From Pseudomonas sp. N3-W (GTDB lineage: Bacteria; Pseudomonadota; Gammaproteobacteria; Pseudomonadales; Pseudomonadaceae), in assembly GCF_024970185.1 (NCBI RefSeq), contig NZ_CP103965.1:1050001-1114000 (forward strand): 64,000 bases of DNA. The letters are read 5' to 3'. The notes beneath the pieces are model-generated. The model was not told where the DNA came from and searched no databases. It saw nothing but the letters and a program-made list of their open reading frames with translations. The translations under genes and the position numbers were made by a program. This document shows positions 9,052 through 20,324 of this stretch, one piece after another (positions within the stretch are counted from its first letter, which is position 1; each line of letters starts with the position of its first letter).

Positions 9052-9861
9052 ATGAGTGCCGATAACGCCTACGCGGTCGAGCTGAAGGGACTGTCCTTCA
9101 AGCGCGGTGCGCGCAGCATTTTCAATAACATCGATATCCGCATCCCGCGCGGCAAGGTCACCGGCATCATGGGACCTTCCGGGTGTGGCAAGACCACGCT
9201 GCTGCGGCTGATGGGGGCGCAATTGCGTCCTTCCAGCGGCGAAGTCTGGGTCAACGGTCAGAACCTGCCGAATCTGTCGCGCAGTGATCTGTTCGATGCG
9301 CGCAAGCACATGGGTGTGCTGTTCCAGAGCGGCGCCCTGTTTACCGACCTCGATGTCTTCGAGAACGTGGCTTTTCCCCTGCGCGTTCATACCCAGTTGC
9401 CGGAAGAAATGATCCGCGACATCGTCCTGCTCAAGTTGCAGGCGGTGGGCTTGCGTGGCGCCATCGACCTGATGCCCGACGAGTTGTCAGGCGGCATGAA
9501 GCGTCGTGTCGCGCTGGCGCGGGCCATTGCCCTCGACCCGCAGATCCTCATGTATGACGAGCCCTTTGTCGGCCAGGACCCTATCGCCATGGGCGTGCTG
9601 GTGCGCCTGATCCGCCTGCTCAACGATGCGCTGGGCATCACCAGTATCGTGGTGTCCCACGATCTGGCCGAGACAGCGAGCATTGCCGATTACATTTATG
9701 TAGTGGGCGATGGGCAGGTATTGGGGCAGGGCACGCCGGACGAGTTGATGAACTCGGAGGAGCCGCGTATCCGTCAATTCATGACGGGTGATCCCGACGG
9801 TCCGGTTGCGTACCACTTTCCAGCGACGGATTACCGCGCAGATCTTCTGGGGAAGCGTTGA
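9052..9861 (+). CDS. mlaF: MlaF, ATPase of the phospholipid ABC transporter
   Basis: ATPase of the MlaFEDB complex, which maintains outer-membrane lipid asymmetry by moving phospholipid across the periplasm. The 269 residues carry Walker A GPSGCGKT (41-48), signature [14 protein letters not shown], Walker [13 protein letters not shown] and the switch His in VSHDLAE. AAGGAG lies 7 bases upstream. It heads the mlaFEDCB operon; in Pseudomonas these genes are also called ttg2. Confidence 0.96.
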   Translation: MSADNAYAVELKGLSFKRGARSIFNNIDIRIPRGKVTGIMGPSGCGKTTLLRLMGAQLRPSSGEVWVNGQNLPNLSRSDLFDARKHMGVLFQSGALFTDLDVFENVAFPLRVHTQLPEEMIRDIVLLKLQAVGLRGAIDLMPDELSGGMKRRVALARAIALDPQILMYDEPFVGQDPIAMGVLVRLIRLLNDALGITSIVVSHDLAETASIADYIYVVGDGQVLGQGTPDELMNSEEPRIRQFMTGDPDGPVAYHFPATDYRADLLGKR

Positions 9862-10658
9862 TGCGCAAGATTTCACTGATAGAAAAGGTGCGTCGCTTCG
9901 GCGAAGGGGCTATCGATGCCATTGCCGTGTTCGGCCGCGCGACACTGTTCCTGTTTCATGCCCTGATCGGCCGTGGCGGCATTGGCGGCGGCTTCGGCTT
10001 GCTGGTCAAACAGTTGCATTCGGTGGGCGTGATGTCCCTGGTGATCATTGTGGTCTCCGGGGTGTTCATCGGCATGGTGCTGGCGCTGCAGGGGTTCAAC
10101 ATCCTCTCCAGCTACGGTTCGGAGCAGGCGGTCGGCCAGATGGTTGCGCTGACGCTGCTGCGTGAACTGGGCCCGGTCGTGACGGCCTTGCTGTTTGCCG
10201 GGCGCGCCGGTTCGGCGCTGACCGCCGAAATCGGCAACATGAAGTCCACCGAGCAGTTGTCCAGTCTGGAAATGATTGGCGTCGACCCGCTCAAGTACAT
10301 CATTGCCCCACGCCTGTGGGCCGGCTTCATTTCCCTGCCGGTGCTGGCGATGATTTTCAGCGTCGTCGGGATCTGGGGTGGTTCCTGGGTAGCTGTCGAC
10401 TGGCTGGGGGTCTATGACGGCTCTTACTGGGCGAACATGCAAAACAGCGTGACGTTCAATGGCGATGTGCTCAACGGCATCATCAAAAGCATTGCTTTCG
10501 CCTTTGTCGTGACCTGGATCGCCGTATTCCAAGGCTATGACTGTGAGCCCACTTCCGAGGGGATCAGCCGTGCCACTACCAAGACCGTGGTATATGCCTC
10601 TTTGGCAGTACTCGGCCTGGACTTTATTCTGACTGCCTTGATGTTTGGAGATTTCTGA
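9861..10658 (+). CDS. mlaE: MlaE, permease of the phospholipid ABC transporter
   Basis: Integral membrane permease (MlaE/YrbE family), 265 residues with about five to six hydrophobic helices. The family [22 protein letters not shown] region is present, split here only for description. The ATG at 9861 shares a base with the mlaF stop; a TTG three bases earlier is a less likely start. It forms the channel dimer between MlaF and MlaD. Confidence 0.96.
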   Translation: MRKISLIEKVRRFGEGAIDAIAVFGRATLFLFHALIGRGGIGGGFGLLVKQLHSVGVMSLVIIVVSGVFIGMVLALQGFNILSSYGSEQAVGQMVALTLLRELGPVVTALLFAGRAGSALTAEIGNMKSTEQLSSLEMIGVDPLKYIIAPRLWAGFISLPVLAMIFSVVGIWGGSWVAVDWLGVYDGSYWANMQNSVTFNGDVLNGIIKSIAFAFVVTWIAVFQGYDCEPTSEGISRATTKTVVYASLAVLGLDFILTALMFGDF

Positions 10659-11125
10659 TGCAAAACCGCACCCTGGAAATCGGTGTAGGCCTTTTCTTGC
10701 TGGCTGGCATCCTGGCTTTGCTGTTGCTTGCGTTGCGGGTCAGTGGCCTGTCTCCGAGCGCAACGACCGATACGTATAAACTTTACGCTTACTTCGACAA
10801 TATCGCCGGTTTGACTGTCAGAGCCAAAGTGACCATGGCCGGTGTGACCATCGGCAAGGTCACGGCGATCGATCTGGACCGCGACAGTTTCACTGGCCGG
10901 GTGACGATGCAACTGGAAAAACGCGTAGATAATCTGCCGACTGACTCCACTGCATCTATCCTGACGGCTGGCCTGTTGGGCGAGAAATACATCGGTATCA
11001 GCGTGGGTGGCGAACAAGCCTTGCTCAAGGATGGTGGAACCATCCATGACACCCAGTCGTCGCTGGTGCTCGAGGACCTGATCGGTAAATTCCTGCTCAA
11101 TACCGTTAGCAAAGACGCCAAATAA
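10658..11125 (+). CDS. mlaD: MlaD, MCE-domain lipid-binding protein
   Basis: Single-MCE-domain protein anchored in the inner membrane, forming a hexameric ring that passes lipids between MlaE and MlaC. The 155 residues have one N-terminal membrane helix (about 6-25) followed by the MCE domain (about 39-117), including VRAKVTMAGVTIGKV. Its start overlaps the mlaE stop by one base. Confidence 0.96.
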   Translation: MQNRTLEIGVGLFLLAGILALLLLALRVSGLSPSATTDTYKLYAYFDNIAGLTVRAKVTMAGVTIGKVTAIDLDRDSFTGRVTMQLEKRVDNLPTDSTASILTAGLLGEKYIGISVGGEQALLKDGGTIHDTQSSLVLEDLIGKFLLNTVSKDAK

Positions 11126-11136
11126 GGAGTTTTTCC

Positions 11137-11781
11137 ATGATTTCTACCTTGCGACGTGGCCTGCTGGTACTGCTCGCAACATTGCCGCTGATGGGCAACG
11201 CCGTGGCGGATACGTCCGCGCACGCGCTCGTGCAGGACACTACCAATCGGCTGCTGGCCGATCTGGCGGCCAATAAAGAGAAGTACAAGCACGATCCGCA
11301 AGACTTCTATACGGCGTTGAACACTATCGTCGGGCCTGTCGTGGATGCCGAGGGCATTTCCAAAAGCATCATGACGGTCAAGTACTCGCGCAAAGCCACG
11401 CCAGCGCAAATGCAGACCTTTCAGGAAAACTTCAAGAAGGGTCTGTTCCAGTTTTATGGCAACGCGTTGCTTGAGTACAACAACCAGGGCATCGTCGTTG
11501 ATCCTGCCAAGGATGAGTCAGGCGACCGCACCAGCGTTGGCATGACAGTCAAGGGCAGCAACGGCGCGGTTTATCCGGTTTCCTACACCCTTGAGAAAAT
11601 CAACGGCGAGTGGAAACTGCGCAACGTGGTCATCAACGGCATCAACATCGGCAAGCTGTTCCGTGACCAGTTCGCTGACGCGATGCAGCGCAATGGCAAC
11701 GATCTGGACAAGACCATCAATGGTTGGGCCGGTGAAGTCGCCAAAGCCAAGCAAGCCACTGAAGAGAAACAGGCCCAATGA
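11137..11781 (+). CDS. mlaC: MlaC, periplasmic phospholipid shuttle
   Basis: Soluble periplasmic lipid carrier between the outer-membrane MlaA complex and MlaFEDB. The 214 residues start with a Sec signal peptide (about 1-24, cleaved near AVA-DTSA), followed by the MlaC/Ttg2D domain with YRKATPAQM-like and GSNGAVYPVSYTL stretches. AAGGAG is 8 bases upstream. The C-terminus is Lys/Glu/Gln-rich. It overlaps mlaB by four bases. Confidence 0.95.
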   Translation: MISTLRRGLLVLLATLPLMGNAVADTSAHALVQDTTNRLLADLAANKEKYKHDPQDFYTALNTIVGPVVDAEGISKSIMTVKYSRKATPAQMQTFQENFKKGLFQFYGNALLEYNNQGIVVDPAKDESGDRTSVGMTVKGSNGAVYPVSYTLEKINGEWKLRNVVINGINIGKLFRDQFADAMQRNGNDLDKTINGWAGEVAKAKQATEEKQAQ

Positions 11782-12083
11782 GTGAGTCGGCTGTTCGCAT
11801 GAACGAAACCGGCGAGCTGCTGCTCAGTGGCGTGCTGGATTACCGCAGTGGCCCGGGCCTGCGCAAGCAGGGCCAGGCGCTGATCAAGTCGAGCAAGGCT
11901 GCCGCACTGGTAGTCGACTGCTCGGCAGTGGAGAAGTCCAGCAGCGTCGGCTTGTCGCTGTTGCTGTGCTTCATACGCGATGCCCAGGCGGCCGGCAAGG
12001 CCCTGAGCATCCGCGCAATGCCCGAAGACATGCGCGAAATCGCTCAGGTCAGCGAACTGACCGAGCTGTTGGCGCACCCCTGA
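11778..12083 (+). CDS. mlaB: MlaB, STAS-domain subunit of the Mla transporter
   Basis: Small cytoplasmic STAS-domain protein (101 residues) that binds MlaF and is needed for transporter assembly and activity. The STAS core VVDCSAVEKSSSVGLSLLL is clear. The ATGA overlap with mlaC indicates coupling. It ends the five-gene mla operon, followed by a terminator. Confidence 0.93.
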   Translation: MSESAVRMNETGELLLSGVLDYRSGPGLRKQGQALIKSSKAAALVVDCSAVEKSSSVGLSLLLCFIRDAQAAGKALSIRAMPEDMREIAQVSELTELLAHP

Positions 12084-12098
12084 GCGACATCTATAAAG

Positions 12099-12152
12099 AA
12101 GCCCCCCGTCAGAGTCCTGTGAATGCGGGGTTCGCAGGCGCGGGGCTTTTTT
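12099..12152 (+). terminator. Rho-independent terminator after mlaB
   Basis: AAGCCCC (from 12099) pairs with GGGGCTT (from 12142), followed by a T run to 12152. The loop contains a second small stem. It separates the mla operon from ibaG. Confidence 0.7.
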
Positions 12153-12198
12153 GTATGATGTCCGACCCGTGCGCACAGGGCGCCGATTGAGGTTGAGC

Positions 12199-13726
<1,528 letters not shown>

Positions 13727-13854
13727 TTTCTGCTGCATGGGCGCAGGGACGCGCCCGTTGAATTCGTTTCAGGTCGAGGGCATTGCGCCCTCGATGTGTG
13801 TCCGGCGCCGATTGCGACCGGGCATGAGTACCTTGATAAGGACTGACGTTTCCC

Positions 13855-14490
13855 ATGTTGACCATCGCACTGTCCAAGGGCCGCATCCTTGACGACACCC
13901 TGCCGCTTCTGGCTGAAGCGGGCATCGTGCCGACCGAGAATCCGGACAAGAGCCGCAAGCTGATCATCCCCACGACCCAGCCCGACGTACGTCTGCTGAT
14001 CGTGCGCGCCACCGACGTGCCGACTTACGTCGAACATGGTGCCGCGGACCTGGGCGTCGCCGGTAAAGATGTGCTGATGGAATATGGCGGCCAGGGTCTC
14101 TACGAGCCATTGGACCTGCGAATTGCCCTGTGCAAGCTGATGACGGCCGGCAAGGTCGGCGCCGTCGAGCCCAAGGGCCGTCTGCGTGTCGCCACCAAAT
14201 TCGTCAATGTTGCCAAGCGTTACTACGCCGAGCAGGGCCGTCAGGTCGATATCATCAAGCTCTATGGCTCGATGGAGCTGGCGCCGCTGATCGGTCTGGC
14301 GGACAAGATCATTGACGTGGTCGACACCGGCAACACGCTGCGGGCCAATGGCCTGGAGCCACAGGATTTCATCGCTGACATCAGCTCCCGGCTGATCGTC
14401 AACAAAGCGTCCATGAAAATGCAGCACGCCCGTATCCAGGCGTTGATCGACACCCTGCGCAAGGCAGTGGAGTCTCGACACCGCGGCTGA
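13855..14490 (+). CDS. hisG: ATP phosphoribosyltransferase, short form
   Basis: Condenses ATP with PRPP in the first step of histidine synthesis. At 211 residues it is the short form lacking the C-terminal regulatory domain, so it should need the HisZ subunit, which is not in this window. The [15 protein letters not shown]-loop and [17 protein letters not shown] regions are present. It follows murA after 128 bases and is followed by its own terminator. Confidence 0.95.
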   Translation: MLTIALSKGRILDDTLPLLAEAGIVPTENPDKSRKLIIPTTQPDVRLLIVRATDVPTYVEHGAADLGVAGKDVLMEYGGQGLYEPLDLRIALCKLMTAGKVGAVEPKGRLRVATKFVNVAKRYYAEQGRQVDIIKLYGSMELAPLIGLADKIIDVVDTGNTLRANGLEPQDFIADISSRLIVNKASMKMQHARIQALIDTLRKAVESRHRG

Positions 14491-14543
14491 TTCACCTGCG
14501 CGGCCATAAACCGCGCCCGTCTATCCGCCTCATAGCCAGAATT

Positions 14544-14592
14544 CTCGGGTGCCCAAGCGGATCAGCGGCTAGCTTAGGGCGCCCGAGTTTTT
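14544..14592 (+). terminator. Terminator between hisG and hisD
   Basis: CTCGGGTGCCC (14544-14554) pairs with GGGCGCCCGAG (14577-14587), with one G-U pair, followed by TTTTT. The loop is 22 bases. It suggests partial or complete separation of hisG from hisDC transcription. Confidence 0.65.
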
Positions 14593-14615
14593 GCCAATCC
14601 TATGAGGCTCTCGCT

Positions 14616-15953
14616 ATGACCGCACCGACTGCAATTCGCCGACTCAACGCTGCTGACCCGGATTTCGCGCATCATCTGGATCATCTGCTGAGCTGGGAAA
14701 GTGTGTCTGACGACTCGGTCAATCAGCGGGTGCTGGACATCATCAAAGCCGTGCGCGAACGTGGCGATGCGGCGTTGGTGGAGTTCACCCAGAAGTTCGA
14801 CGGTCTGCAAGTCGCCTCCATGGCCGACCTGATCCTGCCGCGCGAACGCCTGGAACTGGCCCTGACCCGGATCACCGCGCCCCAGCGCGAAGCCCTTGAG
14901 AAAGCCGCCGCTCGGGTGCGCAGCTACCACGAAAAACAGAAGCAGGACTCCTGGAGCTACACCGAAGCTGACGGCACGGTGCTGGGCCAGAAAGTCACGC
15001 CGCTGGACCGCGCCGGTCTGTACGTACCGGGTGGCAAGGCGTCTTACCCCTCGTCGGTATTGATGAACGCGATTCCGGCCAAGGTGGCGGGTGTGACCGA
15101 GGTGGTCATGGTCGTGCCGACGCCACGCGGTGAAATCAACGAGCTGGTACTGGCCGCCGCCTGCATCGCTGGCGTGGATCGCGTGTTCACCATCGGCGGC
15201 GCACAAGCCGTTGCTGCACTGGCTTACGGCACCGAAAGCGTTCCGAAGGTCGATAAAGTGGTCGGGCCGGGCAACATCTATGTCGCCACCGCCAAACGTC
15301 ATGTATTCGGCCAGGTCGGTATTGATATGATTGCCGGCCCGTCGGAAATTCTGGTGGTGTGCGATGGCCAGACCGATCCGGACTGGATCGCCATGGACCT
15401 GTTCTCCCAGGCCGAGCACGACGAAGACGCGCAAGCGATTCTGGTCAGTCCCGACGCCGAATTTCTCGACAAGGTTGCCGCCAGCATCAGCAAACTGATG
15501 CCGACCATGGAACGCGCCGCCATCATCGAAACCTCGATCAATGGTCGTGGTGCGCTGATCAAGGTCCGCGACATGGAGCAGGCCATCGAAGTCGCCAACC
15601 GCATCGCCCCGGAACACCTGGAGTTGTCGGTTGCCGATCCGCAAGCCTGGTTGCCGAAGATCCGCCACGCCGGTGCGATCTTCATGGGGCGTCACACTTC
15701 TGAGGCACTGGGCGATTACTGCGCAGGGCCGAACCACGTATTGCCGACCTCCGGTACTGCGCGCTTCTCTTCGCCGCTGGGTGTCTATGACTTCCAGAAA
15801 CGCTCGTCGATCATCTTCTGCTCCGAGCAGGGCGCTTCCGAACTGGGCAAGACCGCATCCGTGCTGGCCCGTGGCGAGTCGCTGACCGCGCACGCCCGTA
15901 GCGCCGAATACCGCATCGTTGACGAAGACTCTCTACAAGGGCAGGGCAACTGA
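14616..15953 (+). CDS. hisD: Histidinol dehydrogenase
   Basis: Zinc enzyme that oxidises histidinol to histidine in two NAD-dependent steps. The 445 residues include the [17 protein letters not shown] segment, the zinc/active-site stretch [11 protein letters not shown] and the PEHLEL motif near the C-terminal third. A TGAGG lies shortly upstream. The hisC start follows the stop by two bases, so the two are co-translated. Confidence 0.96.
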   Translation: MTAPTAIRRLNAADPDFAHHLDHLLSWESVSDDSVNQRVLDIIKAVRERGDAALVEFTQKFDGLQVASMADLILPRERLELALTRITAPQREALEKAAARVRSYHEKQKQDSWSYTEADGTVLGQKVTPLDRAGLYVPGGKASYPSSVLMNAIPAKVAGVTEVVMVVPTPRGEINELVLAAACIAGVDRVFTIGGAQAVAALAYGTESVPKVDKVVGPGNIYVATAKRHVFGQVGIDMIAGPSEILVVCDGQTDPDWIAMDLFSQAEHDEDAQAILVSPDAEFLDKVAASISKLMPTMERAAIIETSINGRGALIKVRDMEQAIEVANRIAPEHLELSVADPQAWLPKIRHAGAIFMGRHTSEALGDYCAGPNHVLPTSGTARFSSPLGVYDFQKRSSIIFCSEQGASELGKTASVLARGESLTAHARSAEYRIVDEDSLQGQGN

Positions 15954-15955
15954 AC

Positions 15956-17008
15956 ATGAGTAAATTCTGGAGTTCGTTCGTCAAGGATCTGGTGCCTTAC
16001 GTGCCGGGTGAGCAGCCGAAGCTGGCGAAACTGGTGAAGCTCAACACCAACGAAAACCCCTACGGCCCATCGCCCAAAGCCCTGGCAGCGATGCAGACCG
16101 AGCTGAACGATAATCTGCGCCTGTACCCGGACCCGAACAGTGACCGGCTGAAAAACGCCGTGGCCACCTATTACGGTGTGCAGAGCAATCAGGTGTTCCT
16201 CGGCAACGGTTCCGATGAAGTCCTGGCGCACATCTTTCACGGCTTGCTGCAACACGACCGTCCGATCCTGTTCCCGGACATCAGCTACAGCTTTTATCCG
16301 GTGTATTGCGGGTTGTACGGCATCAAGTTCGGCGCGGTGCCACTGGATGCGCAGTTCCAGATCGACCCGGCGGACTACGCCAAGCCCAACGGCGGGATCA
16401 TTTTCCCCAACCCCAACGCTCCCACCGGTTGCCTGCTGGCGCTGGATGCCGTCGAGCAAATTCTCAAGGCCAGCCCGGACTCGGTGGTGGTCGTGGATGA
16501 GGCGTACATCGACTTTGGCGGCGAGACGGCGATCAGCCTGGTGGACCGTTATCCGAACTTGCTGGTGACCCAGACCCTGTCCAAGTCTCGTTCGTTGGCG
16601 GGCCTGCGGGTTGGTTTGGCGGTGGGGCATCCAGAACTGATCGAGGCGCTGGAGCGGATCAAGAACAGCTTCAACTCCTATCCGCTGGACCGTCTGGCGA
16701 ACGTGGGGGCTGCGGCGGCGTTCGAGGATCGCGAGTACTTCGACAAGACGTGCCGTCTGGTCATCGAACATCGTGAGAAGGTAGTGTCGCAGCTGGAGGC
16801 GAAGGGGTTTGAAGTGTTGCCGTCGGCGGCGAACTTCATCTTCGCCCGTCACCCACAGCACGATGCGGCCGGGCTGGCGACGAAGTTGCGAGAGCAGGGC
16901 GTGATTGTCCGCCACTTCAAACAGGAACGGATTGCTCAGTTCCTGCGGATTTCGATTGGCACACCTGAGCAGAATCAGGCGCTGATCGACGGCCTGGGCG
17001 ACCTCTAG
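15956..17008 (+). CDS. hisC: Histidinol-phosphate aminotransferase
   Basis: PLP-dependent class I/II aminotransferase converting imidazole acetol-phosphate to histidinol-phosphate. The 350 residues show the N-terminal [13 protein letters not shown] motif, GNGSDEVL, the VVDEAYIDF stretch and the PLP lysine in [14 protein letters not shown]. It is the last gene of the hisD-hisC unit and converges on algW across a REP doublet. Confidence 0.95.
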   Translation: MSKFWSSFVKDLVPYVPGEQPKLAKLVKLNTNENPYGPSPKALAAMQTELNDNLRLYPDPNSDRLKNAVATYYGVQSNQVFLGNGSDEVLAHIFHGLLQHDRPILFPDISYSFYPVYCGLYGIKFGAVPLDAQFQIDPADYAKPNGGIIFPNPNAPTGCLLALDAVEQILKASPDSVVVVDEAYIDFGGETAISLVDRYPNLLVTQTLSKSRSLAGLRVGLAVGHPELIEALERIKNSFNSYPLDRLANVGAAAAFEDREYFDKTCRLVIEHREKVVSQLEAKGFEVLPSAANFIFARHPQHDAAGLATKLREQGVIVRHFKQERIAQFLRISIGTPEQNQALIDGLGDL

Positions 17009-17023
17009 ACCCTCATCAATCCC

Positions 17024-17113
17024 TGTGGGAGCGTGGCTTGCCCGCGATGAACGATAACGCGGTGAGTCTGATGCACCGCGGTGTGCCTATCGCGGGCAAG
17101 CCACGCTCCCACA
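17024..17113. repeat. REP doublet (REPIN) between hisC and algW
   Basis: Two REP copies form a perfect 25-bp inverted repeat (17024-17048 and 17089-17113) around a 40-base spacer. The core starts TGTGGGAGCGTGGC. It sits between convergent genes and may also end transcription. Confidence 0.85.
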
Positions 17114-17132
17114 AGGTTTTTGCGGTGTCTGG

Positions 17133-18287
17133 TTACTCTTCTTCTTTCACCGGCGCCGGCGGTGGACGCAGGCCCACTTCTGCGGTCAGCTTGATTTCCT
17201 TGCCGTTGCGCATCACCTGAATCGCCACCTTGTCCGTCGGCTTGATCCGCGCCACCTGGTTCATCGAGCGGCGGCCATCGCCGGCCGGTTCGCCGTCAAT
17301 ACTCAGAATCACGTCACCCAGTTGCAGGCCGGCCTTCTGCGCCGGACCGTCGCGGAAAATCCCCGCCACGACAATGCCCGGACGCCCGGACAGGCCAAAC
17401 GATTCCGCCAGTTCCTGGGTCAACGGCTGCACTTCGATACCGAGCCAGCCGCGAATCACCTGGCCGTGTTCAATGATTGACTTCATCACCTCCGTGGCCA
17501 GCTTGATCGGGATCGCGAAACCAATGCCCTGAGAACCACCGGACTTGGAGAAAATCGCCGTGTTGATGCCGGTCAGATTGCCGTTGGCATCCACCAGCGC
17601 GCCGCCGGAGTTGCCGGGGTTGATCGCGGCGTCGGTCTGGATGAAGTCTTCGTAGTTGTTCAGGCCCAGCTGATTACGCCCGGTGGCGCTGATGATGCCC
17701 ATGGTCACGGTCTGGCCGACCCCGAACGGGTTGCCGATGGCCAGCGCGACATCGCCGATGCGGATGTTGTCGGAGCGACCGATGGTGATCGACGGCAGGT
17801 TTTTCAGGTCGATCTTCAACACCGCGAGATCGGTTTCCGGGTCGCTGCCGATCACTCGGGCCAGGGTTTCACGTCCGTCCTTGAGCGCTACAACTATCTG
17901 GTCGGCGCCGGTGGTCACGTGGTTGTTGGTCAGAATGTAGCCTTCGGGGCTCATGATCACGCCGGAGCCGAGGCTCGATTCCATGCGCTTCTGCTTGGGC
18001 GAGTTGTCACCGAAGAAGCGCCGGAACTGCGGGTCCTCGAACAGCGGATGGCTGGTCTTGTTGATGACCTTGGTGGTGTACAGATTGACCACCGCTGGCG
18101 CCGCAATGACCACGGCATCGGCGTACGACACCGGTCCCTGTTGCACGCTGGTGGTTTGTGGCGCTTGCTGCAGGTTGACGTCAAGGCTTGGCAGCCCGAC
18201 CCATTGTGGGTAACGCTGGATTATCAACAGAGCGATAAGCACGCCGGCCAACAACGGCCAGCCGGAAAAACGCAGCGCCTTGAGCAT
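17133..18287 (-). CDS. algW: AlgW, DegS-like periplasmic serine protease
   Basis: Inner-membrane-anchored protease that cleaves the anti-sigma factor MucA when misfolded envelope proteins bind its PDZ domain, activating AlgU and alginate genes. The 384 residues have one N-terminal membrane anchor (about 10-24), a trypsin-like domain with triad His123 (TNNHV), Asp153 (ETDLAVLKI) and Ser227 (GNSGGA), and a single PDZ domain (about 280-370). The tail is Pro/Glu-rich (PPPAPVKEEE). All catalytic residues are intact. Confidence 0.95.
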   Translation of the reverse strand: MLKALRFSGWPLLAGVLIALLIIQRYPQWVGLPSLDVNLQQAPQTTSVQQGPVSYADAVVIAAPAVVNLYTTKVINKTSHPLFEDPQFRRFFGDNSPKQKRMESSLGSGVIMSPEGYILTNNHVTTGADQIVVALKDGRETLARVIGSDPETDLAVLKIDLKNLPSITIGRSDNIRIGDVALAIGNPFGVGQTVTMGIISATGRNQLGLNNYEDFIQTDAAINPGNSGGALVDANGNLTGINTAIFSKSGGSQGIGFAIPIKLATEVMKSIIEHGQVIRGWLGIEVQPLTQELAESFGLSGRPGIVVAGIFRDGPAQKAGLQLGDVILSIDGEPAGDGRRSMNQVARIKPTDKVAIQVMRNGKEIKLTAEVGLRPPPAPVKEEE

Positions 18288-18390
18288 TAAGCAAGTCCTA
18301 CAGAGGTTGCAGGCGGTATGAGACCGCCCATAATGTCGCGCATTATACGAGGCCGCGTGCGCCTCGGAACGGGATATTTAGGAGTCTTTT

Positions 18391-19149
18391 ATGGCCGTTG
18401 CCCTGAACACCCTGGTCGAAGAAGCGGACCGCTACCTGGCCAGTGCAAAGATTGCCGATTATTGCCCAAACGGCTTGCAGGTCGAGGGCCGTCCGCAGGT
18501 CATGCGCATCGTCAGCGGCGTCACCGCCAGCCAGGCCCTGCTCGATGCTGCCGTGGAAGCCAAGGCCGATCTGGTGCTGGTGCATCACGGCTATTTCTGG
18601 AAAGGCGAGAACCCGTGCATCACCGGCATGAAACAGCGCCGATTGAAGACCTTGCTCAAGCACGACATCAGCCTGTTGTCCTATCACTTGCCGCTGGACC
18701 TGCACCCGGAGGTTGGCAATAACGTGCAGCTCGCTCGGCAACTGGACATCACTGTCGAAGGTCCGCTGGATCCGGATAACCTGAAAGTCGTCGGTCTGGT
18801 CGGTTCCCTGGCTGAGCCGATGAGCCCGCGTGATTTCGCCCGGCGTGTGCAGGAAGTCATGGGCCGCGAACCGTTGCTGATCGAAGGCAGCGAGATGATT
18901 CGCCGAATCGGCTGGTGCACCGGCGGCGGTCAGGGTTACATCGACCAGGCGGTGTTGGCAGGGGTTGATCTGTACCTCAGCGGCGAAGCGTCCGAGCAGA
19001 CGTTCCACAGCGCCCGGGAAAACGACATCAGCTTCATCGCCGCCGGCCATCACGCCACCGAGCGCTATGGTGTGCAGGCGCTGGGGGATTACCTGGCGAG
19101 ACGGTTTGCCCTCGAACACATCTTCATTGATTGCCCGAATCCGATCTGA
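18391..19149 (+). CDS. Nif3-like dinuclear metal centre protein
   Basis: YbgI/NIF3 family protein of 252 residues with the metal ligands visible: VHHGYFWKGE near residues 65-74 and GHHATERYG near the C-terminus. Members form toroidal hexamers with a dinuclear metal site. The biochemical role is not settled; GTP cyclohydrolase I type 2 is a common but doubtful label. AGGAG precedes the ATG. It is divergent from algW with a 103-base gap. Confidence 0.9.
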   Translation: MAVALNTLVEEADRYLASAKIADYCPNGLQVEGRPQVMRIVSGVTASQALLDAAVEAKADLVLVHHGYFWKGENPCITGMKQRRLKTLLKHDISLLSYHLPLDLHPEVGNNVQLARQLDITVEGPLDPDNLKVVGLVGSLAEPMSPRDFARRVQEVMGREPLLIEGSEMIRRIGWCTGGGQGYIDQAVLAGVDLYLSGEASEQTFHSARENDISFIAAGHHATERYGVQALGDYLARRFALEHIFIDCPNPI

Positions 19150-19179
19150 TTGGCAAATCTGAGGGCAACCTAAATCAAA

Positions 19180-19251
19180 TGTGGGAGCGAGCTTTCATTC
19201 AACATTGATGTCGACTGGGGCACCGTCATCGCGAGCAAGCTCGCTCCCACA
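19180..19251. repeat. REP doublet with one truncated arm
   Basis: The left arm TGTGGGAGCGAGCTT (19180-19194) loses its distal half. The right arm (19228-19251) is complete and inverted. It lies downstream of the Nif3-like gene and before the cysD promoter region. Confidence 0.75.
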
Positions 19252-19397
19252 GTGACTTGAAGTGCCCAATCAGGCAGGCATATTCATATACCCTTTCGGT
19301 CTAGTCGGCGCCCTGATTAGAAGAGGGCCGCTGTGCTAGGATTCCCCGCTCGAACACGGCCCGCTGGCCGTTCATAAGAAAGCTTTCGTGAGTAGCC

Positions 19398-20315
19398 ATG
19401 GTCGACAAACTGACGCATCTGAAACAGCTGGAGGCGGAAAGCATCCACATCATCCGCGAGGTGGCCGCCGAGTTCGATAACCCGGTGATGCTGTACTCCA
19501 TCGGTAAAGACTCCGCCGTGATGCTTCACCTGGCACGCAAGGCGTTCTTCCCCGGCAAGCTGCCATTTCCGGTGATGCACGTCGACACCCAGTGGAAATT
19601 CCAGGAAATGTACAAGTTCCGCGACCGCATGGTCGAAGAGCTGGGCCTGGACCTGATCACTCACGTCAACCCGGACGGCGTGGCGCAAGGGATCAACCCC
19701 TTCACCCACGGCAGTGCCAAGCACACCGACATCATGAAAACCGAAGGTCTGAAACAGGCGTTGGACAAGTACGGTTTCGATGCCGCTTTCGGCGGTGCCC
19801 GTCGCGATGAAGAGAAATCCCGCGCCAAAGAGCGCGTGTACTCGTTCCGCGACAGCAAGCACCGCTGGGACCCGAAAAACCAGCGCCCCGAGTTGTGGAA
19901 CGTCTACAACGGCAACGTCAACAAGGGCGAGTCGATCCGTGTCTTCCCGCTGTCGAACTGGACCGAGCTGGACATCTGGCAATACATCTACCTGGAAGGC
20001 ATCCCGATCGTGCCGCTGTACTTCGCCGCCGAACGTGACGTGATCGAGAAGAACGGCACGCTGATCATGATCGACGACGACCGTATCCTCGAACACCTGT
20101 CCGACGAAGACAAAGCGCGCATCGTCAAAAAGAAAGTGCGTTTCCGTACCCTTGGCTGCTACCCGTTGACGGGCGCGGTGGAGTCCGAGGCCGAAAGCCT
20201 GACGGACATCATTCAGGAAATGCTCCTGACGCGAACTTCCGAGCGCCAGGGCCGAGTCATCGATCACGATGGCGCCGGCTCCATGGAAGAAAAGAAACGT
20301 CAGGGTTATTTCTAA
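19398..20315 (+). CDS. cysD: Sulfate adenylyltransferase subunit 2
   Basis: ATP sulfurylase catalytic subunit that forms adenosine 5'-phosphosulfate with CysN. The 305-residue PAPS-reductase-like protein has the PP-loop [18 protein letters not shown] near residues 34-51, then HVDTQWKF and [14 protein letters not shown]. It begins the sulfate-activation operon, with the cysNC start 9 bases after its stop. CysB control is expected from the family, but no CysB site could be identified by eye in the 142-base upstream stretch. Confidence 0.96.
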   Translation: MVDKLTHLKQLEAESIHIIREVAAEFDNPVMLYSIGKDSAVMLHLARKAFFPGKLPFPVMHVDTQWKFQEMYKFRDRMVEELGLDLITHVNPDGVAQGINPFTHGSAKHTDIMKTEGLKQALDKYGFDAAFGGARRDEEKSRAKERVYSFRDSKHRWDPKNQRPELWNVYNGNVNKGESIRVFPLSNWTELDIWQYIYLEGIPIVPLYFAAERDVIEKNGTLIMIDDDRILEHLSDEDKARIVKKKVRFRTLGCYPLTGAVESEAESLTDIIQEMLLTRTSERQGRVIDHDGAGSMEEKKRQGYF

Positions 20316-20324
20316 GGGGTTGTC